A stretch of DNA of 40,425 nucleotides, from positions 1 to 40,425 of the forward strand of contig NZ_BJZU01000096.1 in NCBI RefSeq assembly GCF_007992195.1, in the 5' to 3' direction. The position numbers and the translations under genes are program-made. The stretch's first letter is position 1. Each line of letters opens with the position of its first letter. The notes beneath the pieces were generated by a model that was not told where the DNA came from, searched no databases, and saw only the letters and a list, made by a program, of their open reading frames with translations. The DNA is from Methylobacterium oxalidis. GTDB taxonomy: Bacteria; Pseudomonadota; Alphaproteobacteria; Rhizobiales; Beijerinckiaceae. Shown here one piece after another: positions 13,348 through 22,948 of this stretch.

Positions 13348-15642
13348 TCAGGCGCCGAGATCGAAGGCGGCGAGCGCCGCCATGTTGACGAGGTCGGCGT
13401 CGGTGGCGCCGAGCGGCACGATCTGTACCGCCTTGTCGAGACCGACGAGGATCGGGCCGAGCACCATCGCGCCGCCGAGTTCCTCCAGCATCTTGGTCGA
13501 GATCGCGGCGGAGTGGAACGCGGGCATCACCAGCACGTTCGCCGGTTCCTTCAGGCGGCTGAACGGGTACTGCGCCATCAAGTCCCGATCGAGCGCCACG
13601 TCGGCCGCCATCTCGCCCTCGTAGACGAAATCGACCTTGCGCTGGTCGAGGATGCGCACCGCCTCCCGCACCTTCTCCATGCGCTCCCCGCGCGGGTGGC
13701 CGAAGGTCGAGAAGGAGAGCAGCGCCACCCGCGGCTCGGTGCCGAGGCGCCGGGCGGCGCCGGCCGCCTCGATGGCGATCTCGGCGAGTTCCTGGGCCGA
13801 GGGCATCTCGGTGATGGCCGTGTCGGCGACCATCACGGTGCGCCCGCGCGCGAGGCAGACCGAGAGGCCGATCAGCCGGTGGCCGGGCTTCTCGTCGATG
13901 ACGTGGCGCACGTCCTCCAGCGCGATCGAGTAGCTGCGGGTGACGCCGGTCACCATCGCGTCGGCGTCGCCGAGCGCCACCATGGTCGCCGCGAAGTGGT
14001 TGCGGTCCTGGTTGATCAGGCGCTGGCAGTCGCGGATCAGGTAGCCCTGGCGCTGCATGCGGGCGTAGAGGGCCTGCGCGTACTCGGCGTTCCGGTGCGA
14101 GAGCGCCGCGTTGTGGATCTCGATGTTGTCGCGCTTGCCGAGGTCGATCCCCATGGCGGCGGCGTTGGCGGTGACGCGGTCCTCGCGCCCCACCAGGATC
14201 GCGGTGCCGAGGCCCTGGTTGGCGAAGGTGACCGCCGCGCGGATCACCAGTTCCTCCTCGCCCTCCGCGAAGACCACGCGTTTGGGCGCCTTGCGCACCT
14301 CCTCGAAGACCCGGTTGAGGATGCCGGCGACGGGGTCGCGCCGGGCCGAGAGGCGATCGCGGTAGGCGGCCATGTCGTCGATGGGCCTGCGCGCCACGCC
14401 TGTCTCCATCGCCGCGCGGGCGACGGCCGGCGGCACGGTGTGGATCAGGCGCGGGTCGAAGGGGACGGGGATGATGTAGTCGCGGCCGAAGCGCGGGCGC
14501 TCGCCCTGGTAGGCCGCGGCGACCTCGTCCGGCACGTCCTCGCGGGCGAGATGCGCGAGCGCCTGCGCGGCGGCGATCTTCATCTCCATGTTGATGGTGG
14601 TGGCGTGCACGTCGAGGGCGCCCCGGAAGATGTAGGGGAAGCCGAGCACGTTGTTGACCTGGTTCGGGTAGTCCGAGCGGCCCGTGGCCACGATCGCGTC
14701 CGCGCGGATCGCGCCGACCTCCTCCACCGTGATCTCGGGGTCGGGATTGGCCATCGCGAAGATGATCGGGTTCGGCGCCATCGAGCGGATCATGTCGGCC
14801 GAGAAGGCGCCCTTGACCGAGAGGCCGTAGACGATGTCGGCGCCCGCCATCGCCTCGGCGAGGGTGCGCTTGTCGGTGCGCGCCGCGTGGGCGGACTTCC
14901 ACTGGTTCATGCCGTCGGTGCGCCCCTCGTAGACGACGCCCTTCGTGTCGCAGAGGATGACGTTGTCATGCCCGAACCCCATCGCCTTCAGGAGCTCGAT
15001 GCAGGCGATGCCCGCGGCGCCCGCCCCGTTCACCACGAGCCTGGCGCCGGCGATGTCCCGGCCGGTGAGGTGGAGCGCGTTGATCAGGCCCGCGGTCGCG
15101 ATGATCGCAGTGCCGTGCTGATCGTCGTGGAAGACCGGGATGTCCATCAATTCCCGCAGCCGGTCCTCGATGATGAAGCACTCCGGCGCCTTGATGTCCT
15201 CCAGGTTGATGCCGCCGAAGGTCGGCCCGAGGTAGCGCACGCAGTTGACGAAGGCGTCCGGATCCTCGGTGCCGACCTCGAGGTCGAAGGAATCGATGTC
15301 GGCGAAGCGCTTGAACAGGACGGCCTTGCCCTCCATCACCGGCTTCGAGGCCAGGGCGCCGCGGTTGCCGAGGCCGAGGATCGCGGTGCCGTTCGAGATC
15401 ACCGCGACGAGGTTGCCCTTCGCCGTGTAGTCGTAGGCCCGGGCCGGATCCTCCGCGATCGCCAGCACCGGCACGGCGACGCCGGGGGAGTAGGCGAGGG
15501 AGAGATCGCGCTGCGTGGCCATCGGCTTCGTCGCGACGACCTCCAGCTTGCCCGGCCGGCCCTGCGCGTGGAACTGCAGCGCCTCGTCGTCGGTGAAGGT
15601 CGGGCGCTTGGCGCGCGTGCGCGGATTCGTCGGCTCGGTCAT
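13348..15642 (-). CDS. maeB: NADP-dependent malic enzyme, chimeric (malic enzyme plus phosphotransacetylase-like domain)
   Basis: A 764-residue MaeB-type enzyme that oxidatively decarboxylates malate to pyruvate with reduction of NAD(P). Residues from about 20 to 190 form the malic N-terminal domain (AYSPGVAVPVLAIAEDP, GLGNRGALASKPVMEGKA, and FHDDQHGTAII). The Rossmann domain follows (VVNGAGAAGIACIELLKAMG). Residues from about 440 to 764 resemble phosphate acetyltransferase (VVFAEGEEELVIRAA, VTGVTRSYSIALEDV and the ANVLVMPAFHSA segment). In known chimeric malic enzymes this tail does not carry out acetyl transfer but affects assembly and regulation. The start is ATG at 15642, preceded by GAGGAGG; a longer frame lacks a ribosome binding site. 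It is divergent from mutS, an order also known from rhizobia. Cofactor preference cannot be read from sequence. Confidence 0.95.
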   Translation of the reverse strand: MTEPTNPRTRAKRPTFTDDEALQFHAQGRPGKLEVVATKPMATQRDLSLAYSPGVAVPVLAIAEDPARAYDYTAKGNLVAVISNGTAILGLGNRGALASKPVMEGKAVLFKRFADIDSFDLEVGTEDPDAFVNCVRYLGPTFGGINLEDIKAPECFIIEDRLRELMDIPVFHDDQHGTAIIATAGLINALHLTGRDIAGARLVVNGAGAAGIACIELLKAMGFGHDNVILCDTKGVVYEGRTDGMNQWKSAHAARTDKRTLAEAMAGADIVYGLSVKGAFSADMIRSMAPNPIIFAMANPDPEITVEEVGAIRADAIVATGRSDYPNQVNNVLGFPYIFRGALDVHATTINMEMKIAAAQALAHLAREDVPDEVAAAYQGERPRFGRDYIIPVPFDPRLIHTVPPAVARAAMETGVARRPIDDMAAYRDRLSARRDPVAGILNRVFEEVRKAPKRVVFAEGEEELVIRAAVTFANQGLGTAILVGREDRVTANAAAMGIDLGKRDNIEIHNAALSHRNAEYAQALYARMQRQGYLIRDCQRLINQDRNHFAATMVALGDADAMVTGVTRSYSIALEDVRHVIDEKPGHRLIGLSVCLARGRTVMVADTAITEMPSAQELAEIAIEAAGAARRLGTEPRVALLSFSTFGHPRGERMEKVREAVRILDQRKVDFVYEGEMAADVALDRDLMAQYPFSRLKEPANVLVMPAFHSAAISTKMLEELGGAMVLGPILVGLDKAVQIVPLGATDADLVNMAALAAFDLGA

Positions 15643-15812
15643 GGGCTCCTCCTCGGGAGGCCGCCTATCGATTGTGCACAAATCGTTCAAGGCCGCGCCG
15701 GGGTGCGGGGGCGCGGGCGGGTTACAGGCCCGCCGCATCGTCGGCTCCCTTCTCCCCAGGCTATAGCGGCGGCTGCCCTGATTCGGGCCGCCGGCTCTGC
15801 TATGTAGCGGAC

Positions 15813-18548
15813 ATGGCCCAAGCTGCTGTTCGACCGATCGCGAGAGCCCGCCCCGCGCCCGCCGACGAGGCCGTCAGCGCGCCCGCCGTCGGCGCCACGC
15901 CGATGATGGCGCAGTACATCGAGATCAAGGCCGCCAACGCGGACTGCCTGCTGTTCTACCGGATGGGCGACTTCTACGAGCTGTTCTTCGAGGACGCCGA
16001 GATCGCCTCGCGGGCGCTCGGCATCGTCCTGACGAAGCGCGGGAAGCACGCGGGCGCCGACATCCCGATGTGCGGCGTGCCGATCGACAGGGCCGACGAT
16101 TACCTGAGCCGCCTCATCGCGCTGGGCCACCGGGTCGCGGTCTGCGAGCAGACGGAGGATCCGGCTGAGGCGAAACGCCGGGGCCCGAAATCCGTGGTGC
16201 GGCGCGAGGTCGTGCGCCTCGTCACGCCCGGCACCATCACCGAGGACAGGCTGCTCGATCCGGGCCGCGCGAACCTGCTGCTCGCGATCGGCCGCCGCAA
16301 GGTCTCGGACGCCGCCTTCGCCTACGGGCTCGCCGCCCTCGACATCTCGACGGGCCGCTTCTCCCTGAGCGAGGTGCCGGGCGCCGAGCTGCCCGGCGCC
16401 ATCGCCCGCCACGACCCGCGCGAGATCGTGCTCTCCGAGGCGATCCACGCCGACCCGGCGCTGGCCCGCCTCTGGCAGGACGTGGCCGCCCCGGTGACGC
16501 CGCTCGCGCAGGCCGAGCTCGAACCGGCCTCCGCCGAGCGGCGGATCAAGGCGCAGTTCGGCGTCTCGACCCTGGAGGGCTTCGGCGACTTCTCCCGCGC
16601 CGAGATCGCGGCCGCGGGCGCCGCGCTCCTCTACGTCGAGCGCACGCAGATCGGGGCCCGCCCGCCCCTGAGCCCGCCCTTCCGCGAGGCGAGCGGCGCG
16701 ACGCTCTCGATCGACGCGGCGACGCGCGCGAATCTCGAACTGACCCGCACGCTCTCGGGCGAGCGGACGGGGAGCCTGCTCGACGCGATCGACCGCACCG
16801 TCTCGGCGAGCGGGGCGCGGCTGCTCGCCGAGCATCTCGCCGGGCCGCTGATGAACCTGCGGGCGATCACGCGGCGCCAGGAGGCGGTGGCCTTCCTCGC
16901 CGAGGACCACGCCCTGCGGCGGCGCCTGCGCGACGCGCTCGGGCGGGCGCCGGACCTCGCCCGCGCCCTCTCGCGGCTCGGCCTCGGCCGCGGCGGCCCG
17001 CGCGACCTCGCGGCGATCCGCGACGGGCTCGACGCGGCGGGCAGCATTGCCGCCGACGTCTCGGGCATCGGCACCCTGCCGGAAGGCCTCGCTCGCCTCG
17101 CCGGGCAGCTTTCGGGCGCGGATGCCGAGCTCGTCGTGACGCTGCGCGCGGCGCTCGCCGACGAGCTTCCGCTCAACCGGCGCGACGGCAACTTCGTGCG
17201 CGCGGGCTACCACCCGGAGATCGACGAGGCGCGGCTCCTCGGCCAGGATTCGCGCAAGGTCATTGCCGCCCTCCAGGCCCGCTACGCCGAGGAGACGGGC
17301 TGCCGGACCCTGCGGATCAAGCACAACAACGTGCTCGGCTACTACATCGAGGTGCCGCAGGCGGTCGGCGAGGCCTGCCTCAAGGGCCTGATGCGCGAGA
17401 CCTTCGTGCACCGCCAGACCATGGTCGACGCGATGCGCTTCACGAGCGTCGAACTGGGCGAGTTGGAGACCAAGATCTCCGGCGCCTCCGACCGCACGCT
17501 CGCCCTCGAGAGCGCGGTGTTCGAGGATCTGGCTGCGCGCGTGCTCGCCCAGACCGCGACCGTCGCGCAGGTCGGGGAGGCTCTGGCCGGCCTCGACGTG
17601 GCGGCGAGCCACGCCGAGCTCGCGGTGGAGTTGAGCTGGACGCGCCCTCACGTCGACGACGGCCTCGCCTTCGTGATCGAGGGCGGGCGCCACCCGGTTG
17701 TCGAGGCGGCGCTGCGGCGTTCGGGCGAGCCCTTCATTGCCAACGACTGCGACCTCTCGGGCGAGGGGCGCGGGCGAATCCGCCTGATCACCGGCCCGAA
17801 CATGGGCGGCAAGTCGACCTTCCTGCGCCAGAACGCGCTGATCGCGGTGCTCGCGCAGATGGGCGCCTTCGTGCCGGCCGCCCGCGCCCATCTCGGGCTC
17901 GTCGACCGCCTGTTCTCGCGGGTCGGCGCCGCCGACGACCTCGCGCGCGGGCAGTCGACCTTCATGGTCGAGATGGTGGAGACCGCCGCCATCCTGAACC
18001 AGGCGAGCCGCCGCTCCCTCGTCATCCTCGACGAGATCGGCCGCGGCACCGCGACCTTCGACGGGCTCTCGATCGCCTGGGCGTGCCTCGAGCACCTGCA
18101 CGAGGTGAACGCCTGCCGGGCCCTCTTCGCCACCCATTTCCACGAGCTCACGGCGCTGAGCCAGCGCCTCGCCCGGCTCGACAACGCGACCCTGAAGGTG
18201 GCCGAGCACCGCGGCGAGGTGGTCTTCCTGCACGAGGTCGTGCCGGGGGTGGCCGAGCGCTCCTACGGGCTGCAGGTCGCCCGCCTCGCGGGCCTGCCGG
18301 CGGGCGTGATCGCCCGCGCCGGCGCCATCCTGAAGGGGCTTGAGAAGGCCGAGCGCGACCGTCCAGGCCGCCCCCGAATCGACGACCTGCCGCTCTTCGC
18401 GAGCCTGAGCCCTCCGCCGCCGCCGGCACCACCCGCCGAGGATGGGCTCGGCGAGATGCTCGACGCGCTCGATCCGGACGCGATGACGCCGCGGGAGGCG
18501 CTGGAGGCGCTCTACCGGCTGAAGCGGGAGCGGGCGGCGAAGGCGTGA
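15813..18548 (+). CDS. mutS: DNA mismatch repair ATPase MutS
   Basis: A 911-residue MutS that recognises mismatches and small loops after replication and recruits MutL. The N-terminal mismatch-binding domain contains CLLFYRMGDFYELFFEDA, including the Phe-x-Glu mismatch-contacting motif. Connector, lever and clamp domains follow. The ATPase domain has Walker A GPNMGGKST at about 661-669, Walker B VILDEIGRGTATFDGLS, and the trans-acting ATFDG and ATHFHELT motifs. The C-terminal tail is Pro-rich and then helical, as in the dimerisation tail of MutS. The start is ATG at 15813, shortly after an in-frame-independent TAG. It is convergent with the receiver gene, with a gap of seven bases. Confidence 0.97.
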   Translation: MAQAAVRPIARARPAPADEAVSAPAVGATPMMAQYIEIKAANADCLLFYRMGDFYELFFEDAEIASRALGIVLTKRGKHAGADIPMCGVPIDRADDYLSRLIALGHRVAVCEQTEDPAEAKRRGPKSVVRREVVRLVTPGTITEDRLLDPGRANLLLAIGRRKVSDAAFAYGLAALDISTGRFSLSEVPGAELPGAIARHDPREIVLSEAIHADPALARLWQDVAAPVTPLAQAELEPASAERRIKAQFGVSTLEGFGDFSRAEIAAAGAALLYVERTQIGARPPLSPPFREASGATLSIDAATRANLELTRTLSGERTGSLLDAIDRTVSASGARLLAEHLAGPLMNLRAITRRQEAVAFLAEDHALRRRLRDALGRAPDLARALSRLGLGRGGPRDLAAIRDGLDAAGSIAADVSGIGTLPEGLARLAGQLSGADAELVVTLRAALADELPLNRRDGNFVRAGYHPEIDEARLLGQDSRKVIAALQARYAEETGCRTLRIKHNNVLGYYIEVPQAVGEACLKGLMRETFVHRQTMVDAMRFTSVELGELETKISGASDRTLALESAVFEDLAARVLAQTATVAQVGEALAGLDVAASHAELAVELSWTRPHVDDGLAFVIEGGRHPVVEAALRRSGEPFIANDCDLSGEGRGRIRLITGPNMGGKSTFLRQNALIAVLAQMGAFVPAARAHLGLVDRLFSRVGAADDLARGQSTFMVEMVETAAILNQASRRSLVILDEIGRGTATFDGLSIAWACLEHLHEVNACRALFATHFHELTALSQRLARLDNATLKVAEHRGEVVFLHEVVPGVAERSYGLQVARLAGLPAGVIARAGAILKGLEKAERDRPGRPRIDDLPLFASLSPPPPPAPPAEDGLGEMLDALDPDAMTPREALEALYRLKRERAAKA

Positions 18549-18555
18549 GGCGGGC

Positions 18556-18981
18556 TCACGCCGTCGGGGCGAGGCTCAGGCCGTCCGGCGCCGCCTCGGG
18601 CCGCCCGCCGGCCCGGCGCTCGGCCACGTAGGTGAGAGCGCTCGCCACCACGCGCTCGGAATAGGGCTTGGCGATCACCCCGAAGGCGCCCGCGAAATCC
18701 TCCGGGATGCGCTTGCTGTTGGCGGTCATGAAGACGACCGTCGTGCGCGCGTCGGCGCTGAGCGCGCGCGCGACATCGACGCCGGTCGGCCCGTCGATCA
18801 GGTGGATGTCGACGAGCGCCACGTCCGGGCTGGTGGAGCGCCCGAGCGCGATCGCCTCCGCCGACGTGCCGGCGACGCCGACGGTGACGTAGCCCAGATC
18901 CTGCAGGAGATATTCGAGCTCCAGCGCGATGAGCACCTCATCCTCGACCACGAGGATGCGCATTGCGGGCGCGACCGTCAT
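18556..18981 (-). CDS. Single-domain response regulator (LovR-like)
   Basis: The protein is 141 residues long and contains only a receiver domain. Asp14 and its acidic neighbours, phospho-acceptor Asp58 (in ALVDIHL), Thr86 (FMTANS) and Lys105 (AKPYS) are all in place. No DNA-binding domain follows; the last 30 residues are Ala/Pro/Gly-rich. The start at 18981 is fixed by GGGAGGAGG just upstream; an alternative ATG at 18963 would remove part of the first strand. It lies 72 bases downstream of the LOV histidine kinase on the same strand, the order of the LovK/LovR pair in Caulobacter, where LovR acts as a phosphate sink that damps the general stress response. The family assignment is certain, but the LovR-like role is inferred. 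Confidence 0.88.
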   Translation of the reverse strand: MTVAPAMRILVVEDEVLIALELEYLLQDLGYVTVGVAGTSAEAIALGRSTSPDVALVDIHLIDGPTGVDVARALSADARTTVVFMTANSKRIPEDFAGAFGVIAKPYSERVVASALTYVAERRAGGRPEAAPDGLSLAPTA

Positions 18982-19053
18982 GCCTCCTCCCAGCTCTCGA
19001 CGCACGTCGCCGGACATACAACCCGAGGCTGCACACACCAAGGCATCCGCGTC

Positions 19054-20148
19054 TCAGGGACCGCCGTCGAGCGGCACCCGGATGTCGACGCGCGTGCCCG
19101 GGCCGGCGTCCTCCCAGAGGATCGTGCCCCGCAGCTGCCGCACCACCATCTCCACGAGGTTCCGGCCGAATCCCGCGGGATTCACCGCGCCCGCTTCCAT
19201 GCCGACGCCGTCATCCGCGATCAGGATGTGCAGGTTCTCGCCGTCGCGCCGCGCAGTGACGGCGATCCGGCCGGCCCGGCCGCCGGGAAAGGCGTGGCGC
19301 ACGGCGTTGGTGGCGAGCTCGTGGATCATAAGGGCGAGCGGCGCCGCCATCGCGGCCGAGACCGCGAGCGGATCGACCTCTGCCTCCAGCCGCGTTCGCT
19401 CGCCGTCGAGTCCGGCGCTCAGGTCCGACAGGAGATCGGCGGCGAACTCCTGCAGGTTGAAGCGCGAGACGTCTCCCGCCGAGTACAGCATGCGGTGCGC
19501 GGTCGAGAGCGCGCCGATCCGCTCGGCCATGCCCTGGAGCGCGTCGCGGGCCTCGCCCTCCGGGGTGCGCCGCGCCTTCAGCAGCATCAGCGAGGAGATC
19601 ACCTGCAGGTTGTTCTTCACCCGGTGGTCAACCTCGTGGAGCAGGGCGGTCTTCTGCTGCAGCGCCGCCTGCAGGTCGGCCGTGCGAGCATCGACCTGCC
19701 GCTCCAGCTCGTCGTTGGTGCCCCGCATCGCCATCTCGAAGCGGCGCTTGTCCGTCATGTCGGCCTGGGCCGCGTAGAAGTAGGCGACCGCGCCCGAGCG
19801 GTCGCGAACCGGCGCGATGGTCATCGCGTTCCAGAAGGGCGTGCCGTCCTTGCGGTAATTGAACAATTCGCACTCGATCGGCCGCGCCGCCGCGACGGCC
19901 TCGCGCATGCGGCGGATCTCGTCCCGGTCGGAATCGGGCCCCTGGAGCATGCGGCAGTTCCGCCCGAGCAGTTCCTCGCTGGCGTACCCGGTGAGCGCGA
20001 GGAATGCCGCGTTCATCCAGACGATCGGGTTGTCCGGCCGGCGCGCGTCGGTGACGACCATCGGCGTCGGGCTCGCGCTGAAGGCGGCCGCGAAGATGCC
20101 GTCGGCGAGGCCGAACGCGTCGAGGGCCGATCTGTCGTCGTCCGTCAT
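19054..20148 (-). CDS. LOV-domain blue-light sensor histidine kinase (HisKA_2 type)
   Basis: The protein is 364 residues long. Residues 20-130 form a LOV (PAS-type flavin) domain: MNAAFLALTGYASEELLGRN, then NCRMLQG with the photoactive Cys65, FNYRKDGTPFWN, and FYAAQADMT with the flavin-switch Gln128. A coiled linker leads to the HisKA_2 dimerisation box LLHEVDHRVKNNLQVISSL, with phosphoacceptor His175, and then an HATPase domain (IHELATNAVRHAF, ADDGVGM, GFGRNLVEM). Blue light should form a Cys-flavin adduct and change kinase activity. HisKA_2 and HWE kinases in alphaproteobacteria often feed PhyR or single-domain receivers. The start is ATG at 20148, with no strong ribosome binding site; upstream in-frame sequence is not protein-like. 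There is no membrane segment, so it should be cytoplasmic. Confidence 0.92.
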   Translation of the reverse strand: MTDDDRSALDAFGLADGIFAAAFSASPTPMVVTDARRPDNPIVWMNAAFLALTGYASEELLGRNCRMLQGPDSDRDEIRRMREAVAAARPIECELFNYRKDGTPFWNAMTIAPVRDRSGAVAYFYAAQADMTDKRRFEMAMRGTNDELERQVDARTADLQAALQQKTALLHEVDHRVKNNLQVISSLMLLKARRTPEGEARDALQGMAERIGALSTAHRMLYSAGDVSRFNLQEFAADLLSDLSAGLDGERTRLEAEVDPLAVSAAMAAPLALMIHELATNAVRHAFPGGRAGRIAVTARRDGENLHILIADDGVGMEAGAVNPAGFGRNLVEMVVRQLRGTILWEDAGPGTRVDIRVPLDGGP

Positions 20149-20451
20149 GCCATCGTCGACCGCCGAGCCTCGGCCCGGTCCGGATCCGCGGATCGGGCCG
20201 AGCTTGCACACACGGCGCCGGAGGCGCCATGGGATCCGAACAGGAAGCGGCCGCCGCGGTTCCGCGCGCGGACACCTTGTCCACCACGAAGATCGCGCGG
20301 GCGCGTTAAGAATTCGTCGACCATCTTCCCCCAGGCCTGATCCGTCCCGCCTCGGCAACGGAACGCCGCGCCCGGGACCTCGGCGTCCGAGCGCAAGGCT
20401 GCCACGATTTTTGCGGAACAAGACGCAGCGAGCCCGAGGAGTTCCACCGCC
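20149..20451. other. Divergent intergenic region
   Basis: About 300 bases between the LOV kinase (leftward) and the AmpG-like permease (rightward), which should hold both promoters. No open frame here looks coding. A GGAAC at 20415-20419 and a GTTCC at 20441-20445 were checked, but neither has a matching -10 partner at 16-17 bases. I see no clear hairpin. Confidence 0.5.
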
Positions 20452-21819
20452 ATGCCCGCCAAGCTCGAGCGCCAGCCCGCCTCTCCGGTGAAAGCCGCCC
20501 GGCCGCGCCTGAGGCTGCGCGACGTGATGGAGGATTCGCGCATCGCGCTGATGCTCGCCCTCGGCTTCGCCTGCGGCCTGCCGATCCTGCTGGTGTTCTC
20601 GACGCTCTCAGCCTGGCTCGCCACCGCCGGCATCCAGCGCACCAGCATCGGCCTGCTCTCCTACGTCTCCTTCGCCTACTCGCTGAAATTCATCTGGGCG
20701 CCGGTCATCGACCGCCTCGACCTTCCGGTGCTGGCGCGGCTGCTCGGACGCCGGCGGGCCTGGATGGTGCTCTCGCAGATCGCGGTGGCGGCGGGCCTGA
20801 TCGGCATGAGCCAGGGCGATCCCGCGGCCTCGCTGAGCTTCATGGTGATCTGCGCGCTCATCACCGCCTTCGCCTCGGCGACGCAGGACATCGTGGTGGA
20901 TTCCTGGCGCATCGACGCCGCGCCGACCGAGCGGCAGGGCGTGATGCTCGCCGCCTACCAGCTCGGCTACGCCGTGGCGCGGGCCTTCGCGGGGGCCGGC
21001 GCGCTGTACATCGCCCAGGGTGCGGGCTGGTCGCTCGCCTACGGGGCGATGGCGCTCCTGATGCTGATCGGCCTCGTCGCCTCGCTGCTGGCGCCCCGGC
21101 AGGACCCGGTCGAGGTGCCGGGCGAGCGCCGCTCCGTGGCCAGGACCCTGGAGATCGCCGTGGTGGAGCCCTTCGGCGACCTGATCCGCCGGAAGGGGGC
21201 GAGGCTGTTCCTGATCCTGTCCCTGATCATGCTCTACCGGCTGCCGGACATCATCTCAGGCGTCATGGCGCAGCCCTTCTACATCGAGCAGGGCTTCACG
21301 CTCACCGAGATCGCCAACGTCACCAAGATCTACGGCGTCATCGTCGGCATCGTCGGGGCGCTGGCGGGCGGCTTCGCGGTGATCCGCTTCGGCCTTCAGG
21401 CGTCGCTCCTGTTCGGGGGCATCGTGGCGGCGGCCTCGAACCTGATGTTCTCCTGGCTCGCGGTCTCGGGCCACGACACCTGGCTGTTCGTTGCGAGCAT
21501 CTCGATCGACAACTTCGCGGGCAATTTCGCGGGCACCGCGCTCATCGCCTACATGTCGAGCCTGACCTCGTCCGCCTTCGTGGCGACGCAGTACGCGCTG
21601 CTCTCCTCGCTCTACGCGCTGCCCGGCAAGTTCGTCGGCGGCTTCTCGGGCTACATGGTGGACGCCATGGGCTACCCGAAATTCTTCGCGGCCTCGGCGG
21701 CGATCGGCATCCCCGTCGCGCTCCTGTGCCTCGCCCTGATCGCCCTGCGCGAGGGCGCCGAGGACGAGGCCGAGGCGGCGCACCCGCCGGAGGAGGAGGC
21801 CATCGCCGCGAAGGCCTGA
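20452..21819 (+). CDS. AmpG-like MFS permease (muropeptide transporter family)
   Basis: A 455-residue major facilitator with about 12 hydrophobic segments. The start MEDSRIALMLALGFACGLPILLVFSTLSAWL and the segment TSIGLLSYVSFAYSLKFIWAP match AmpG, which imports GlcNAc-anhydromuropeptides released during cell-wall turnover. ATQDIVVDSWRIDAAPTERQG after helix 4 is the AmpG-type cytoplasmic motif. The C-terminal tail is acidic (EGAEDEAEAAHPPEEE). ATG at 20452 follows GAGGAG at an acceptable distance. Wall recycling is the family role. No beta-lactamase or recycling enzyme is next to it, so the substrate is inferred only from family. Confidence 0.85.
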   Translation: MPAKLERQPASPVKAARPRLRLRDVMEDSRIALMLALGFACGLPILLVFSTLSAWLATAGIQRTSIGLLSYVSFAYSLKFIWAPVIDRLDLPVLARLLGRRRAWMVLSQIAVAAGLIGMSQGDPAASLSFMVICALITAFASATQDIVVDSWRIDAAPTERQGVMLAAYQLGYAVARAFAGAGALYIAQGAGWSLAYGAMALLMLIGLVASLLAPRQDPVEVPGERRSVARTLEIAVVEPFGDLIRRKGARLFLILSLIMLYRLPDIISGVMAQPFYIEQGFTLTEIANVTKIYGVIVGIVGALAGGFAVIRFGLQASLLFGGIVAAASNLMFSWLAVSGHDTWLFVASISIDNFAGNFAGTALIAYMSSLTSSAFVATQYALLSSLYALPGKFVGGFSGYMVDAMGYPKFFAASAAIGIPVALLCLALIALREGAEDEAEAAHPPEEEAIAAKA

Positions 21820-21921
21820 GGGGCGTCGTCCCGGCCGGAACCGGGGAGGGGGTCCGGCGCTTGCCTTGACCGAACCGCGTTCGAGCGCCACCTCGAAGAG
21901 ACGAGCCAAGGGACGTCACAC

Positions 21922-22836
21922 GTGAGCGACATCACCCTCGCCGACGAGACCCTGCCTGCCGGGACCGAGCCGCGCGCGCTCAGCGACGAGGATCTCGCGG
22001 CCCTGCGCCGGGCCGTGCGCGCCCTGGAGCGGCCGGGCCTCGCCGCCCGCCTCTCGGCCGCCGCCGGCGCGCCCCTCGACATCATCGGCCGCTCGCTGCC
22101 GGCGCCCGTCACCGACGCCGTGGCGCGCTCGACCGAATCGGCGATGCGCGGCGCTCTGCGCGTCGCCCTCGCCACGCTGCCGAAGAAGGCCGTCACCTCG
22201 GAAGGCCGGGAGGTCGCCCCCGCGGCGCTGCCGCGCGAGGGCCTGATGGCGCGCCTCCTCGGCTCCAGCGAGACCACCCACAAGGCGCTCGCGGCCGTTT
22301 CCGGCGCGGTCGGCGGCGCCTTCGGCCTCGCGACGCTTGCCGTCGAGCTGCCGCTCTCCACCACCCTGATGCTGCGCTCCATCGCCGAGATCGCCCGGGA
22401 GGAGGGGGAGGACGTCGAGACGCCGGAGGGCGCGCTCGCCTGCGTGCAGGTCTTCGCGCTGGGCGGGCGCGGCGGCGAGACGGGGCTTGCCGAGAGCGGC
22501 TACTTCGCGGTGCGCGCCGCGCTCGCCAAGACGCTCAGCGAGGCCGCCCGCTACGCCGGCAGCCGCGCCCTCGTCGACGAGACGGCGCCCGCCCTGATCC
22601 GCTTCTCCGCGCAGATCGCGGCCCGCTTCGGCGTCGTCGTCTCGCAGAAGGTCGCCGCGCAGGCCGTGCCGGTTCTCGGCGCGGTCGGCGGTGCGGCCGT
22701 CAACACCGCCTTCATGGATCATTTTCAGTCGACGGCGCGGGCACACTTCACGATCCGGCGACTGGAGCGGACCTACGACAAGGCGACGGTGCGCGCCGCC
22801 TACGAGGTCGAGAAGGCCGCGCTCGGCGAGGCCTGA
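21922..22836 (+). CDS. EcsC family protein
   Basis: A 304-residue protein starting with GTG at 21922, with AAGGGA upstream. The middle contains GAVGGAFGLATLAVELPLSTTLMLRSIAEIA and the C-terminal half has ESGYFAVRAALAKTLSEAARYAG and a Gly/Ala-rich helix (VPVLGAVGGAAVNTAFMDHFQ), all features of the EcsC family. EcsC in Bacillus belongs to an ABC-transporter operon, but in proteobacteria the family is mostly stand-alone and of unknown function. No true transmembrane helices are evident; amphipathic or peripheral membrane association is possible. It sits about 100 bases after the AmpG-like gene and may share its transcript. Confidence 0.85.
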   Translation: MSDITLADETLPAGTEPRALSDEDLAALRRAVRALERPGLAARLSAAAGAPLDIIGRSLPAPVTDAVARSTESAMRGALRVALATLPKKAVTSEGREVAPAALPREGLMARLLGSSETTHKALAAVSGAVGGAFGLATLAVELPLSTTLMLRSIAEIAREEGEDVETPEGALACVQVFALGGRGGETGLAESGYFAVRAALAKTLSEAARYAGSRALVDETAPALIRFSAQIAARFGVVVSQKVAAQAVPVLGAVGGAAVNTAFMDHFQSTARAHFTIRRLERTYDKATVRAAYEVEKAALGEA

Positions 22837-22948
22837 GGCGAGCGCGGCACGGAGATCCGGCAGGGCCGCTTGAAATCAGCGGCTCGAGGCCGAACTGCTT
22901 TGCCGGCACGATGTCCGGCTCGGCGGGGAGGCTGTCCTGATCGGCAAC

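Noticed and set aside
13513..15807. 764-residue open frame antisense to maeB
   Set aside because: It is a composition shadow of the malic enzyme gene, with no ribosome binding site or family motif.
15687..18233. 848-residue open frame antisense to mutS
   Set aside because: It mirrors mutS codons in a high-GC genome; the translation is Arg/Gly/Glu/Asp/His-rich without domains, and mutS on the other strand has full motifs.
20415..20445. GGAAC and GTTCC near the LOV kinase/AmpG-like start sites as EcfG promoters
   Set aside because: Neither has a -10 element at the required spacing in either direction.
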